A stretch of DNA of 50,084 bases, taken from contig CAZAQS010000007.1 in NCBI GenBank assembly GCA_964486825.1, positions 1 to 50,084 on the forward strand, given 5' to 3'. Below, piece after piece: positions 1-7,648 of the stretch (the stretch's first letter is position 1; every line of letters begins with the position of its first letter). Below the pieces are notes generated by a model. That model ran no database searches and was not told where the DNA came from. It saw nothing but the letters and a program-made list of their open reading frames with translations. Both the position numbers and the translations under genes were made by a program. The stretch comes from CAZAQS01 sp964486825. GTDB taxonomy: Bacteria > Chloroflexota > Anaerolineae > Anaerolineales > UBA4823.

Positions 1-294
1 AGCCATGAAAACTCCTTTGTGCAGCGTTTGCATGAGATGATGGTGGATATGCTTCTGTGTTACCGGGTCGAGAACTGGGTAGCTGCGGGCGGCAGCGCTA
101 TACAGCTCTTCTTCTAACGCTTCTAACTCAATAAGCTGCCCAAGACAAAGGTCACAATTATCCAGGTGTCGCTGGATCATTTGTATTTCAGCAATTGGCA
201 TATCATTACGGGTATAGGCCAGCAAGCGTTGCTGGACTTGCCCGCAGCTTAGTCGTCTGGGTTTTAAAGTGCGTCGGGCAAACTTGATTAACAT
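1..294 (-). CDS. Anti-sigma factor with zinc-binding (ZAS) motif, 3' end outside window
   Basis: This partial gene reads off the left edge. Its ATG (292-294) sits inside the last codons of the ECF sigma gene, and ATGTTAA forms a 7-base overlap, so the two are translationally coupled. The translation begins MLIKFARR. Near residue 45 it has the HxxxCxxC zinc motif (RHLDNCDLC), with an earlier Cys near residue 17 (LSCGQ), as in zf-HC2/ZAS anti-sigma factors. In that family the domain holds the cognate sigma factor inactive until a signal releases it. The visible 98 codons cover only the N-terminal domain, so a membrane anchor or sensor domain cannot be judged. The family assignment rests on motif plus gene order. 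Confidence 0.8.
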   Translation of the reverse strand, partial: MLIKFARRTLKPRRLSCGQVQQRLLAYTRNDMPIAEIQMIQRHLDNCDLCLGQLIELEALEEELYSAAARSYPVLDPVTQKHIHHHLMQTLHKGVFMA

Positions 295-866
295 CTTTCT
301 TCACCCATATGCCCTGTTTCTAATTGAGCGCCAGCGGATCGCATGTACTGGAGCTGTTTATGAGCGGCTTTTAGCTGTGAATAAACGGTGCTGGACGGGA
401 GTCCAAGCGCCCGGGCAGCTTCTTTTACTGGTAGCCCTTCTTGATAAACCAGTATGATAGGTAATCTCAGTTTGTCATCTAATTGCTCGACCAGCTTCCA
501 CAATTCACCGGCTTGTTGGCGCTGATTGAGTACCTCAGTTATATCCAACTGCGATTTATCCAGCTCGCTTCTTACCCACTCCAAAGAAAGTATCTGGCGC
601 ATTTTCTTCTTGCGAAGCTTGTCACGGCATACGTTGATCACGATCGCTGTTAACCAGGTATCGAAGGATGATTCACCCCGGAAACTTCTGATCTTCAGAA
701 AGACACGTAGAAACGTTTCCTGGGCAGCATCTTCGGCATCCTGCCTTTCCCGCAAGATGGACATTGCCAATCGGAAAATCTTACCCTCATAAGCATGAAA
801 CAATCTGTTGAAGGCAGACATATCTCCTTTCTGGCATTGTTGAAGCAAATCCTGTAAATCAGACAT
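288..866 (-). CDS. ECF-type RNA polymerase sigma factor (sigma-70 family)
   Basis: A 192-residue ECF sigma factor, which directs RNA polymerase to a small regulon. Region 2 covers about residues 20-90 and contains the typical AEDAAQETFLRVF and FRGESSFDTWL segments followed by a basic stretch (DKLRKKK). Region 4 covers about residues 125-175, with a helix-turn-helix reading VKEAARALGLPSSTVYSQL. Its length is normal for the family and there is no extra C-terminal domain. The downstream gene, overlapping by 7 bases, encodes a ZAS anti-sigma factor, so this is a classical sigma/anti-sigma pair. Such pairs usually autoregulate, but no ECF-type promoter was recognised upstream. The regulon and signal cannot be read from the sequence. 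Confidence 0.92.
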   Translation of the reverse strand: MSDLQDLLQQCQKGDMSAFNRLFHAYEGKIFRLAMSILRERQDAEDAAQETFLRVFLKIRSFRGESSFDTWLTAIVINVCRDKLRKKKMRQILSLEWVRSELDKSQLDITEVLNQRQQAGELWKLVEQLDDKLRLPIILVYQEGLPVKEAARALGLPSSTVYSQLKAAHKQLQYMRSAGAQLETGHMGEERC

Positions 867-1048
867 GGCAGCCGGTAAGCCCTGGTCCTTTCAATATTAG
901 ACGCATTTAGCTGCTAATTTTACGAAAAATAGATGAAATTGCTGCCTAAAGCTCTCTGGACCAACAAGTAGTTTGGTCGTCAATATTCCCCGGTTCTGAA
1001 GATAGGCTCGCGGTTCAGACGATCAGGCTAATAATTATGAGGATGGGT

Positions 1049-1054
1049 TATAAT
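1049..1054 (+). promoter_or_regulatory. Candidate -10 element (TATAAT) upstream of cysK
   Basis: A perfect TATAAT lies about 50 bases upstream of the cysK start. No convincing -35 hexamer was found 16-18 bases upstream, so this is a -10 match only. Confidence 0.35.
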
Positions 1055-1104
1055 CTCCAGTTATCAACATTGGGACATTTTACATCTATTAAGGAGTATT
1101 GATT

Positions 1105-2037
1105 ATGAAAATCGCTAACGACGTCACTGAGCTTATCGGGAACACACCCCTTGTACGGCTGCAAAGGGTAACCGAAGGCTGTAAAGCTGATGTCGTCGCT
1201 AAGCTTGAATTTTATAACCCGGCTCACAGCGTTAAAGACCGTATTGGTGTATCGATGATCGAGTCTGCAGAAAAAGCCGGCCTGTTAGGGGCCGACACAG
1301 TCATCCTGGAGCCAACCTCCGGAAACACCGGCATCGCGTTGGCTTTTGTTTGTGCAGCGAAGGGCTACAAATGCACTCTGGTTATGCCCGAGACAATGAG
1401 CAAAGAGCGGCGTATGTTGCTTAGAGCCTACGGGGCTGAGCTAATCTTAACTCCCGGTAGTGAGGGCATGGGAGGGGCAATCCGAAGAGCGGAGGAGATG
1501 GCAGCAGAGGAAGACCGCTACTTCATTCCCCAGCAATTCCGAAACCCAGCTAACCCTGAGATCCATCGCCTGACCACAGCCGAAGAGATCTGGCGCGATA
1601 CCGATGGCAAGGCCGATATCCTGGTGGCAGGGATTGGCACAGGCGGGACGATCACCGGCGTGGGCGAGGTGATCAAGGAACGCAAACCATCCTTTCGCTG
1701 CGTGGCAGTTGAGCCAGATGCCTCTCCCGTACTCTCCGGGGGAGAGAAAGGCCCTCATCCCATTCAAGGCATAGGGGCGGGATTTGTACCAGAAGTGCTC
1801 AACACGCAGATCTATGATGAGATCATCAGGGTAAAGAACGAAGATGCATTCCAACTTGCTCGGCGTATGGCGCGCGAGGAAGGCTTATTGGTAGGGATCT
1901 CCTCCGGAGCTGCTGTTTGGGCTGCCTTGCAGGTTGCTCGGCAAACGGGAAATGAGGATAAATTGATAGTCGTAATCATCCCCTCTTTCGGTGAGCGTTA
2001 TCTGAGTACACCTCTCTTTGCAGATCTGGCAGATTGA
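1105..2037 (+). CDS. cysK: Cysteine synthase (O-acetylserine sulfhydrylase), PLP-dependent
   Basis: This enzyme joins O-acetylserine and sulfide to give cysteine, using PLP. The PLP lysine is in NPAHSVKDRIG near residue 45, and the substrate loop TSGNTGIALA follows near residue 73. The phosphate-binding glycine stretch is GIGTGGTITGVGE near residue 180. The protein has 310 residues, normal for CysK. The start is ATG 1105, because AAGGAG at 1091-1096 lies 8 bases ahead; the in-frame TTG at 1099 is too close to that site. The next gene, cysE, makes O-acetylserine, so substrate supply and use are in one operon. The related family cystathionine beta-synthase is less likely because there is no C-terminal regulatory domain and cysE is adjacent. 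Confidence 0.95.
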   Translation: MKIANDVTELIGNTPLVRLQRVTEGCKADVVAKLEFYNPAHSVKDRIGVSMIESAEKAGLLGADTVILEPTSGNTGIALAFVCAAKGYKCTLVMPETMSKERRMLLRAYGAELILTPGSEGMGGAIRRAEEMAAEEDRYFIPQQFRNPANPEIHRLTTAEEIWRDTDGKADILVAGIGTGGTITGVGEVIKERKPSFRCVAVEPDASPVLSGGEKGPHPIQGIGAGFVPEVLNTQIYDEIIRVKNEDAFQLARRMAREEGLLVGISSGAAVWAALQVARQTGNEDKLIVVIIPSFGERYLSTPLFADLAD

Positions 2038-2044
2038 GTGCAAG

Positions 2045-2752
2045 ATGATGTTTAGCAAGATCCACAAGTCATTCGAAAGTATCTATGAACGCGACCCTGC
2101 TGCTCGCAATGCTTTGGAAGTATTACTACTCTATCCTGGATTACATGCCAAATGGAGTCATCGCATATCTCATTGGCTTTGGAGGCACGATCTAAAGTTG
2201 TTGGCACGCGCCTCCTCACAGATTTCGCGTTTTATTACCGGTATCGAAATCCATCCAGGAGCGGTGATCGGCCCTCGCTTTTTCATCGATCATGGAATGG
2301 GCGTGGTTATCGGGGAGACAGCTGAGGTAGGCGCAGATGTAACTCTGTATCATGGCGTGACTCTCGGTGGTACCAGCTGGGAGAAGGGCAAGCGCCACCC
2401 CACCATCGGTGACCGGGTAACAATCGGAGCAGGGGCAAAAGTGCTGGGTGCGATCGAGATTGGACATGACAGCCGGATCGGCGCCAATGCAGTCGTGGTC
2501 AAATCAGTGCCACCAAACTCAGTGGTGGTTGGGGTTCCCGGTCAGGTCGTTACTCGCAGCGTTCCACATACTTCCTCTGATCCACCTGATTTGGAACATA
2601 CCGCACTACCTGACCTGGTAGGCAAGGCGATTATATCCCTGATGGAGCGCGTTGAGTATCTGGAGGAGCGTATCAATGGGCACGTGACCGAGATCCCTCA
2701 CCCCCATGTAGAGGAAGACGGCTCCTGGCGTGGAGAAGATTTCCAAATCTAG
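2045..2752 (+). CDS. cysE: Serine O-acetyltransferase
   Basis: This enzyme acetylates serine to O-acetylserine, the first committed step of cysteine synthesis. The N-terminal helical part (MFSKIHKSFESIYERDPAAR) is followed by a left-handed beta-helix of hexapeptide repeats from about residue 70. The active-site signature FIDHGMGVVIGETAEVG has the catalytic His of FIDHG and a second His in LYHGVTLGG. Two adjacent ATG codons (2045, 2048) could start translation, and family comparison favours the MF start at 2048. No strong ribosome site is visible and cysK stops only 7 bases upstream, which suggests translational coupling. The C-terminal extension after the helix is about 50 residues. The stop overlaps the convergent gene by 4 bases. 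Confidence 0.94.
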   Translation: MMFSKIHKSFESIYERDPAARNALEVLLLYPGLHAKWSHRISHWLWRHDLKLLARASSQISRFITGIEIHPGAVIGPRFFIDHGMGVVIGETAEVGADVTLYHGVTLGGTSWEKGKRHPTIGDRVTIGAGAKVLGAIEIGHDSRIGANAVVVKSVPPNSVVVGVPGQVVTRSVPHTSSDPPDLEHTALPDLVGKAIISLMERVEYLEERINGHVTEIPHPHVEEDGSWRGEDFQI

Positions 2753-3231
2753 GGCATATCAGCTAATTCTTTGAAATGCTTCAAAAACAGTGGCCAGCCA
2801 CCTTCGGAATCCATCGGATCACGGACCTTGTGACCCTCCGGACCATGTCGATCAAAAGCGTAATGTTCCAGGATGACCTCTGTCGCGGTCGGCCCGTGGG
2901 GTTTAAAAAGGACTTCCACCTCGCTTGCCCGGTCAGGATCAGGTTCAGGTTGCCATTCAGGCTTGATCTGCCAGGTGAGCACTACCCGGTCGGGGCGGTT
3001 CCATTCCACAACCTTTCCCCAATCCTTTTCATCACCTTGTTTCGTGCGCTCATACCAACGCCCTCCGCGCGAACTTTCCATCACGACTGTATCTAGATCA
3101 TCCCTGGCCCAGGTATTATCCTGTGGCCACCACTCCGCGAAACGGCTGGTAAAGATATCGAAAGCGCGATCGGTCGTCGTTTGGACCACAACTCTATGTT
3201 GGATCGAATCTGGATGCCTGCGTTCGTTCAT
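2749..3231 (-). CDS. SRPBCC/AHSA1-like protein
   Basis: A 160-residue single-domain protein of the START/Bet v1-like fold, close to the AHSA1 (Activator of Hsp90 ATPase homologue) group. The family pattern is visible: VVVQTTTDRAFDIFTSRFAEWWP at the N-terminus, a central GGRWYERT, and strands such as KVVEWNRPDRVVLTWQI. It ends with a long helix (WPLFLKHFKELA). Members bind small hydrophobic ligands or have no known ligand, so no reaction is assigned. A strong ribosome site (AAGGAGG) precedes the ATG. The 3' end overlaps cysE by 4 bases in convergent orientation, so it is not in that operon. A second SRPBCC protein lies at 9533-10108. Confidence 0.8.
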   Translation of the reverse strand: MNERRHPDSIQHRVVVQTTTDRAFDIFTSRFAEWWPQDNTWARDDLDTVVMESSRGGRWYERTKQGDEKDWGKVVEWNRPDRVVLTWQIKPEWQPEPDPDRASEVEVLFKPHGPTATEVILEHYAFDRHGPEGHKVRDPMDSEGGWPLFLKHFKELADMP

Positions 3232-3357
3232 AATTTTCCTCCTTAACTGAATGATTATTTTAGTTATTGAATTGTCTGATTAATTGTAACAAAAGACAAG
3301 CGCAATTCTAATGCTTAAGCAACTATCGCTTTCAGGTCTCATTTATCTTTAATACGG

Positions 3358-3363
3358 TATAAT
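3358..3363 (+). promoter_or_regulatory. Candidate -10 element upstream of the globin-cyclase pair
   Basis: A perfect TATAAT lies about 70 bases before the globin start, in an AT-rich divergent region of about 200 bases. No clear -35 is seen at the right distance. Confidence 0.35.
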
Positions 3364-3433
3364 CGGTTTATCCGTTACCTGAGAGTGCATCTAAAGAAAC
3401 AAAGCGCCTGACACAATCATGGGGAGAGTGATC

Positions 3434-3796
3434 ATGAGTCGAACGATTTTCGAACGTTACGGCGGCTTCGCCAAGGTAAGCCGGGTGGTAAGCAGCTTCT
3501 ATGAAAAGATGCTCGATTCACCTTTGACGAGTCCATATTTTATCAACACGGATATGCGCAGCTTAATCGACCACCAGACAAAGTTCATCGCTTATCTTAT
3601 GGGTGGACCGGCAAGCTATACGGACGACCATTTAGAACGCGTCCACGCGCGGCTAGGAATTAGCGAGGCTGCCTTTAAGGAAGCGGTAATGCTACTCAAA
3701 GAGACCTTGGAAGACCTGGACTTCGAAGATGCTGATATAGGTGTTGTCGAGGACCGTATATTAAGTAAAAAGAACTTTATTATCGCGCGGGGGTAA
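3434..3796 (+). CDS. Truncated hemoglobin (group I-like)
   Basis: A 120-residue heme globin with the two-over-two fold. It shows the AB-helix glycines (RYGGFAKV), an aromatic pair SFY at residues 21-23 (B9/B10 region), the GGPASY motif at 57-62, and the proximal histidine His71 in RVHARLGI. Truncated globins bind O2, NO or CO for sensing, scavenging or redox chemistry. The start is ATG 3434, preceded by GGGGAG 7 bases away; an earlier in-frame ATG at 3419 lies within that ribosome-site region. The cyclase gene starts 2 bases after the stop codon, so the two are surely co-translated. This suggests, but does not prove, that the globin is a gas-responsive partner of the cyclase. Confidence 0.88.
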   Translation: MSRTIFERYGGFAKVSRVVSSFYEKMLDSPLTSPYFINTDMRSLIDHQTKFIAYLMGGPASYTDDHLERVHARLGISEAAFKEAVMLLKETLEDLDFEDADIGVVEDRILSKKNFIIARG

Positions 3797-3798
3797 AT

Positions 3799-4878
3799 AT
3801 GGCACTAACAGATCAGAACTCCCCATCTCTGCAGGTTGATAACGAGACCCTGCGCCAGATGGTGCAAACCCTCAGCCTGGCTACGGCCTTGGTTAAGCCA
3901 GGGGAATGGACCGTGCTGTTTGAAAACGCCAACTTCTTCAAGTGGTTTCCACCCGGATCTGAAGTAGACGAGCCCCTGACAGCGCGCCTGCCTGGATTTA
4001 ATGGTAATCGGGCTATGGCGCGACTCCAGGAGGGGCGACCTTACAGCTTCGAGACCGAATCAAAGGCTGGAGGGCGTACCGTACCGGTGAGTGTGGATGT
4101 ACGCAGCTTGCCTGACGATGCCATTGAAGCTGTGGTGATTGAATGTCGGGATATCTCCAAGCAAAAACAGGCAGAATATATGCTTGAATCCTATTCAAAA
4201 ATGGCCGAGAAAAATGCCCGAGATGTACAAAGGGAGAAAGACCGCGTCGAGCGCCTGCTGCTGAACATCATGCCAAAGTCTGTTTACGAGGAGATGCGTG
4301 ATTACGGAACAGTCACACCCCAACTTTTCGATGGCGCATCCATCTTGCTGCTGGATTTCGTTGGTTCCACAGAAATGGCTATCTCCCGTGACCCTGCTGC
4401 TTTGATTACTGAGCTTAACGATATTTTTACCGTCTTCGATCGCATCACTGATCTTTTCGGCTGCGAGCGCATTCGTACAGTTGGTGATGCCTACATGGCT
4501 GTTTCAGGGTTGCCGGAGCAAAACCCCGAACACGCTCATAATATCGCCCGGGTGGCGTTACGAATGATGCGTTATATTGAGCGACGTAATTCGGCGCATC
4601 TGGAGGCCTGGCATGCCCGTATCGGTATCAACTCTGGCCCGGTGATCGGTTCCCTTGTCGGTGTGCAGAAATATGTCTACGATATCTTTGGTCCAGGAGT
4701 CAATATGGCCGCCCGCATGGAAAGCCTATCCGAACCGATGAAAATTACCATCAGCGAGAATACATACCAGTTAATTAAAGACGATTTTTTGTGTGCCGAA
4801 CGCGGTGAGTTCGAGGTCAAAGGCTTCGGCAAGAACACCTTGTATTTCCTGGAGCGTGAACACCCTCAACTTCGCTAA
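3799..4878 (+). CDS. PAS-linked class III adenylate/guanylate cyclase
   Basis: A 359-residue soluble signalling enzyme. Residues about 20-120 resemble a PAS domain. Residues 121-160 form a charged helical linker, and 175-355 are the class III cyclase domain. Metal-binding aspartates are Asp186 (LLLDFVGS) and Asp230 (RTVGDAYMAVSG), and the transition-state pair Asn302/Arg306 is in GVNMAARME. Asp295 (YVYDIFG) is the adenylate-type specificity residue. The other specificity position, usually Lys in adenylate cyclases and Glu in guanylate cyclases, is Arg226 here. Adenylate cyclase is the better guess. There is no membrane segment or HAMP domain. The gene follows a truncated globin by 2 bases, so gas input is plausible. 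A hairpin just after the stop probably ends the transcript. Confidence 0.9.
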   Translation: MALTDQNSPSLQVDNETLRQMVQTLSLATALVKPGEWTVLFENANFFKWFPPGSEVDEPLTARLPGFNGNRAMARLQEGRPYSFETESKAGGRTVPVSVDVRSLPDDAIEAVVIECRDISKQKQAEYMLESYSKMAEKNARDVQREKDRVERLLLNIMPKSVYEEMRDYGTVTPQLFDGASILLLDFVGSTEMAISRDPAALITELNDIFTVFDRITDLFGCERIRTVGDAYMAVSGLPEQNPEHAHNIARVALRMMRYIERRNSAHLEAWHARIGINSGPVIGSLVGVQKYVYDIFGPGVNMAARMESLSEPMKITISENTYQLIKDDFLCAERGEFEVKGFGKNTLYFLEREHPQLR

Positions 4879-4911
4879 GGGTTTTTCCTACCTATATTAT
4901 AGGAAAAACCC
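4879..4911 (+). terminator. Hairpin terminator after the cyclase gene
   Basis: A perfect 12-bp stem (GGGTTTTTCCTA with its complement) with a 9-base loop begins at the last base-triplets of the cyclase gene. There is no pronounced T-run after it, so efficiency is uncertain. Confidence 0.7.
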
Positions 4912-5019
4912 TACTACACAATCCAATAATAGTTCCTTATGATATGATTAGCACAAATGAAAAGTTGGCGCTTTTCTATAATAATTACGATTGTATTATT
5001 TGTTCGTTAGGAGGAAAAT

Positions 5020-5289
5020 ATGACTCTAGAAACTTTAGTAATATGGTTGATCGTAGGAGCTGTAGCCGGTATTCTGGCAGACCTTGTGGTAACCGGCATC
5101 GGACTAAGCCTGCTTGAAGCGATTGTAGTAGGGATTATAGGCGCATTTCTAGGAGGCTGGTTGTTCTCAACTTTAGGTATAGTAGTTGGAGCCGGTATTC
5201 TTGGTACAATCTTTACAGCCTTTATTGGCGCCGTCATCTTACTGCTTTTGCTGGTTGCAGTAAGGCGCGGTGGCAGGCGACGCCGCTAA
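5020..5289 (+). CDS. GlsB/YeaQ/YmgE-family small membrane protein
   Basis: An 89-residue hydrophobic protein of the transglycosylase-associated/GlsB family. It has three glycine-rich membrane segments, about residues 5-25, 30-50 and 55-78, with the typical GxxxGxLADL and GIIGAFLGGWLF patterns, and ends in a basic tail (RRGGRRRR). Members are often induced by stress and sit in the cytoplasmic membrane; their biochemical role is unknown. An excellent ribosome site AGGAGG (5009-5014) precedes the ATG. The gene stands alone between two strong hairpins, so it is probably a single-gene transcript. Confidence 0.85.
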   Translation: MTLETLVIWLIVGAVAGILADLVVTGIGLSLLEAIVVGIIGAFLGGWLFSTLGIVVGAGILGTIFTAFIGAVILLLLLVAVRRGGRRRR

Positions 5290-5318
5290 CTTAATATCTA
5301 AATGTTATTTGATTTTAG

Positions 5319-5359
5319 AACCAAGCCCTTCAAGGCGCAAATCCTTGAAGGGCTTGGTT
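5319..5359 (+). terminator. Strong hairpin terminator after the GlsB-family gene
   Basis: A perfect 17-bp stem (left arm 5319-5335, right arm 5343-5359) has a 7-base loop. The arm starts with AA and ends with TT, so it could work in either direction. Confidence 0.85.
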
Positions 5360-5830
5360 ATTTACCTTGAATGGCGCCTCTATAATTAGGAAAAGGCTCC
5401 TTCGAAGAGTAAACTTGTAGGGGTACAAGTAAACTTTTTTGTACAAAATGAGTATCTTCAAGAAATTGTGCTAAAAGAGGAATGAGATAACCCTATCCAC
5501 GGAAGAAAATCACTTGTTGATTGATCTAAAAATGGTTATAAAAAGATAACGTGTGAACAACTCTTCATTTTCAGGAGTGTTAATTCGCTTCTTTAAATGA
5601 TATCAAGCCTGTTCGGGGTGTTACCTTGGAGCTCATGGTGTAGCGTAAAAACGTAGCCCACTCGCGACCAGGCATATACTACTGCTCCGATCACAATTGG
5701 TTTTCCTACCATAAAAAGTGAATACGAAAGGAGGTAGCTCGGGCGAGATTAATTATTCGGATCCTCCGATGAGAAATCTGTACTTAGAAACATCCTGGTT
5801 TCTACAACTGAAGAAGGAAGGAGACGACCT
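5360..5830 (+). other. Long gene-free leader upstream of the aldehyde oxidoreductase
   Basis: No credible gene is seen in this 471-base stretch. It holds two mutually exclusive small hairpins at 5414-5444, built from CTTGTA/TACAAG and GTACAA/TTGTAC, and a direct repeat AGTAAACTT (5408 and 5428). The part nearest the gene (about 5620-5800) contains complementary short segments, such as CTCGC 5661-5665 with GCGAG 5743-5747 and CTACC 5706-5710 with GGTAG 5733-5737. It could be a structured 5' leader. Because the downstream enzyme uses a tungstopterin cofactor, a Moco/Tuco-type riboswitch is a reasonable guess. I could not match the consensus by eye. Confidence 0.35.
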
Positions 5831-7594
5831 ATGTGGATTATACGAGTAAATATGACCGACCAGTCAGCTACCATTAGCGATGTCCCAGAGGAGTATAAAT
5901 ATCTGGGGGGCCGCGCCATGACTTCCACGCTTGTTGCTGACGAGGTTCCACCGTTAGCTCACCCATTGGGGCCCAATAACAAGCTTGTGTTCTCTCCGGG
6001 TATCTTGAGCGGGACGCCAGCGCCGACCGCTGCTCGCCTGTCTGTGGGTGCAAAATCTCCCCTTACTGGTGGCATCAAGGAATCCAATGCTGGTTCACCA
6101 TGGGCGGCTGACTTAGGAGATTTGCAAGTAAAGGCGTTTGTGATAGAAGGACAACCCGAGGAAAAAGGCAAGTATTGGGGGCTGTTCCTTACCTGGGACA
6201 AGCAAGACGGCAAACCGAAAGTCGATTTCTTCGACGCCAGTGAGTATGCTGGCAAACCGCTGCATGAGGTCTACCCGAAGTTATTTAAGCGCTTCGGTAA
6301 AAAGGTCTCTATCGCTGCCGCAGGAATGGCTGGCGAGCACCGCTATAGCAACTCCGGAGTCGCTTTCAATGATTTAGAGTCCAGAGCCACCCGTTATGCC
6401 GGGCGAGGCGGGTTGGGGTCGGTAATGGCAAGCAAGGGTGTGAAATTCATCGTACTGGACAGGAAAGGGGCTCCAGGCGCAGCCATCGCTGATAAGGCCC
6501 TGTTCGATGAAGGGCGCAAGAAGATGATCGACGCCCTCCAGACCCATGCTATTACCAAACCAAAAGGCACTTTGAACACTTACGGGACAGCAGCGCTGAT
6601 CAACGTTTTGAATGAAGCCGGAGGTTTACCCACGCGCAACTTCTCGAGCGGCTTCTTCGAAGGAGCTCCAAAAATCGGCGGAGAGGCCATCTTTGATGGC
6701 ATAAAGGACCGTACTGGCAAAGAAACCTATAACCATGGTTGTAGCCCTGGTTGCATCATCCAGTGTTCGAATACCTGGTTTGACGAAAATGGCCAGGAAC
6801 ATGCTTCCTGCGTCGAGTACGAATCGTCTTGGGCGCTGGGTGCAGATTGCGGGATCGACAACCTCGATCATATCGCAGAACTGATCCGCTTGTGCAACGC
6901 GTACGGCTTTGACACGATCGAGACCGGGACAACCATTGCGGTGGCCATGGATGCAGGTGTGCTCTCCTTTGGAGATGGACCCGGCGCAATAAACCTGGTG
7001 CATGAAATGGCTAAAGGCACGCCCCAGGGTCGTATCCTGGGCAGTGGGACAGAGATCGCTGGTAAGACTTACGGCATCACCCGCATCCCGACTGTCAAAG
7101 GCCAGTCCATGCCGGCTTACGAGCCGCGTGCTGTAAAAGGCATCGGTATCACATATGCCACCACCCCAATGGGCGCCGATCACACTGCCGGCTATACCAT
7201 CGCACCCGAGATCCTTGGTGTTAGTGGCACAGTAGATCCATTGAGCCCAGAGGGCAAAGCAGCCCTTAGCCGCAACTTCCAGGCAGCCACAGCCTTTATT
7301 GACTCGTCCGGGCATTGCCTCTTTATCGCTTTCGCGGTCCTGGATATCGCCAGTGGATACCAGGGAATGATCGACGAGGTAAATGGTGTGTATGGCACGA
7401 ACTGGACAGCCGACGATATCGCTGCCTATGGTGTGAAGGTATTGAAAAAAGAGCGCGCCTTCAACGAGGCTGCCGGGATCGGCAAGGAGCACGACCGTGT
7501 ACCTGAGTTCATGAAATACGAACCGCTACCCCCGCATAATCAAATCTTTGATGTGTCGGATGAAGCGCTTGACTCCGTATTCGGTGAGCTCTAG
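5831..7594 (+). CDS. Tungsten-dependent aldehyde ferredoxin oxidoreductase
   Basis: A 587-residue enzyme of the AOR family, which oxidises aldehydes to acids (or the reverse) with a bis-tungstopterin cofactor and one [4Fe-4S] cluster, passing electrons to ferredoxin. The N-terminal domain has the family pattern GGRAMTSTLVADEV, LVFSPGILSGTPAPTA and KSPLTGGIKESNAG. Cluster cysteines are Cys304, Cys308 and Cys312 (HGCSPGCIIQC) and Cys496 (DSSGHCLF). Spacing of the first three is CxxxCxxxC, unlike the CxxCxxxC of the Pyrococcus enzyme, so it belongs to a different AOR subgroup. GGAAGGAG at 5816-5823 decides the start. A radical SAM maturase and a MoaD-like protein follow across an assembly gap. 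The substrate is unknown. Confidence 0.93.
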   Translation: MWIIRVNMTDQSATISDVPEEYKYLGGRAMTSTLVADEVPPLAHPLGPNNKLVFSPGILSGTPAPTAARLSVGAKSPLTGGIKESNAGSPWAADLGDLQVKAFVIEGQPEEKGKYWGLFLTWDKQDGKPKVDFFDASEYAGKPLHEVYPKLFKRFGKKVSIAAAGMAGEHRYSNSGVAFNDLESRATRYAGRGGLGSVMASKGVKFIVLDRKGAPGAAIADKALFDEGRKKMIDALQTHAITKPKGTLNTYGTAALINVLNEAGGLPTRNFSSGFFEGAPKIGGEAIFDGIKDRTGKETYNHGCSPGCIIQCSNTWFDENGQEHASCVEYESSWALGADCGIDNLDHIAELIRLCNAYGFDTIETGTTIAVAMDAGVLSFGDGPGAINLVHEMAKGTPQGRILGSGTEIAGKTYGITRIPTVKGQSMPAYEPRAVKGIGITYATTPMGADHTAGYTIAPEILGVSGTVDPLSPEGKAALSRNFQAATAFIDSSGHCLFIAFAVLDIASGYQGMIDEVNGVYGTNWTADDIAAYGVKVLKKERAFNEAAGIGKEHDRVPEFMKYEPLPPHNQIFDVSDEALDSVFGEL

Positions 7595-7603
7595 TTTCAG
7601 CAG

Positions 7604-7613
7604 NNNNNNNNNN
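7604..7613. other. Assembly gap (ten N)
   Basis: Ten consecutive N between the oxidoreductase stop and the radical SAM gene mark a scaffold join of unknown true length. Features on the two sides are assumed, not shown, to be adjacent. Confidence 0.99.
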
Positions 7614-7648
7614 CGTACCGCCCTGCCTGGCGCGCATAGTGGTGATGC

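Noticed and set aside
6626..7492. Open frame of 288 codons on the minus strand, antisense to the aldehyde oxidoreductase
   Set aside because: It lies wholly inside a confidently assigned gene, has no family features or ribosome site, and reads like an antisense shadow.
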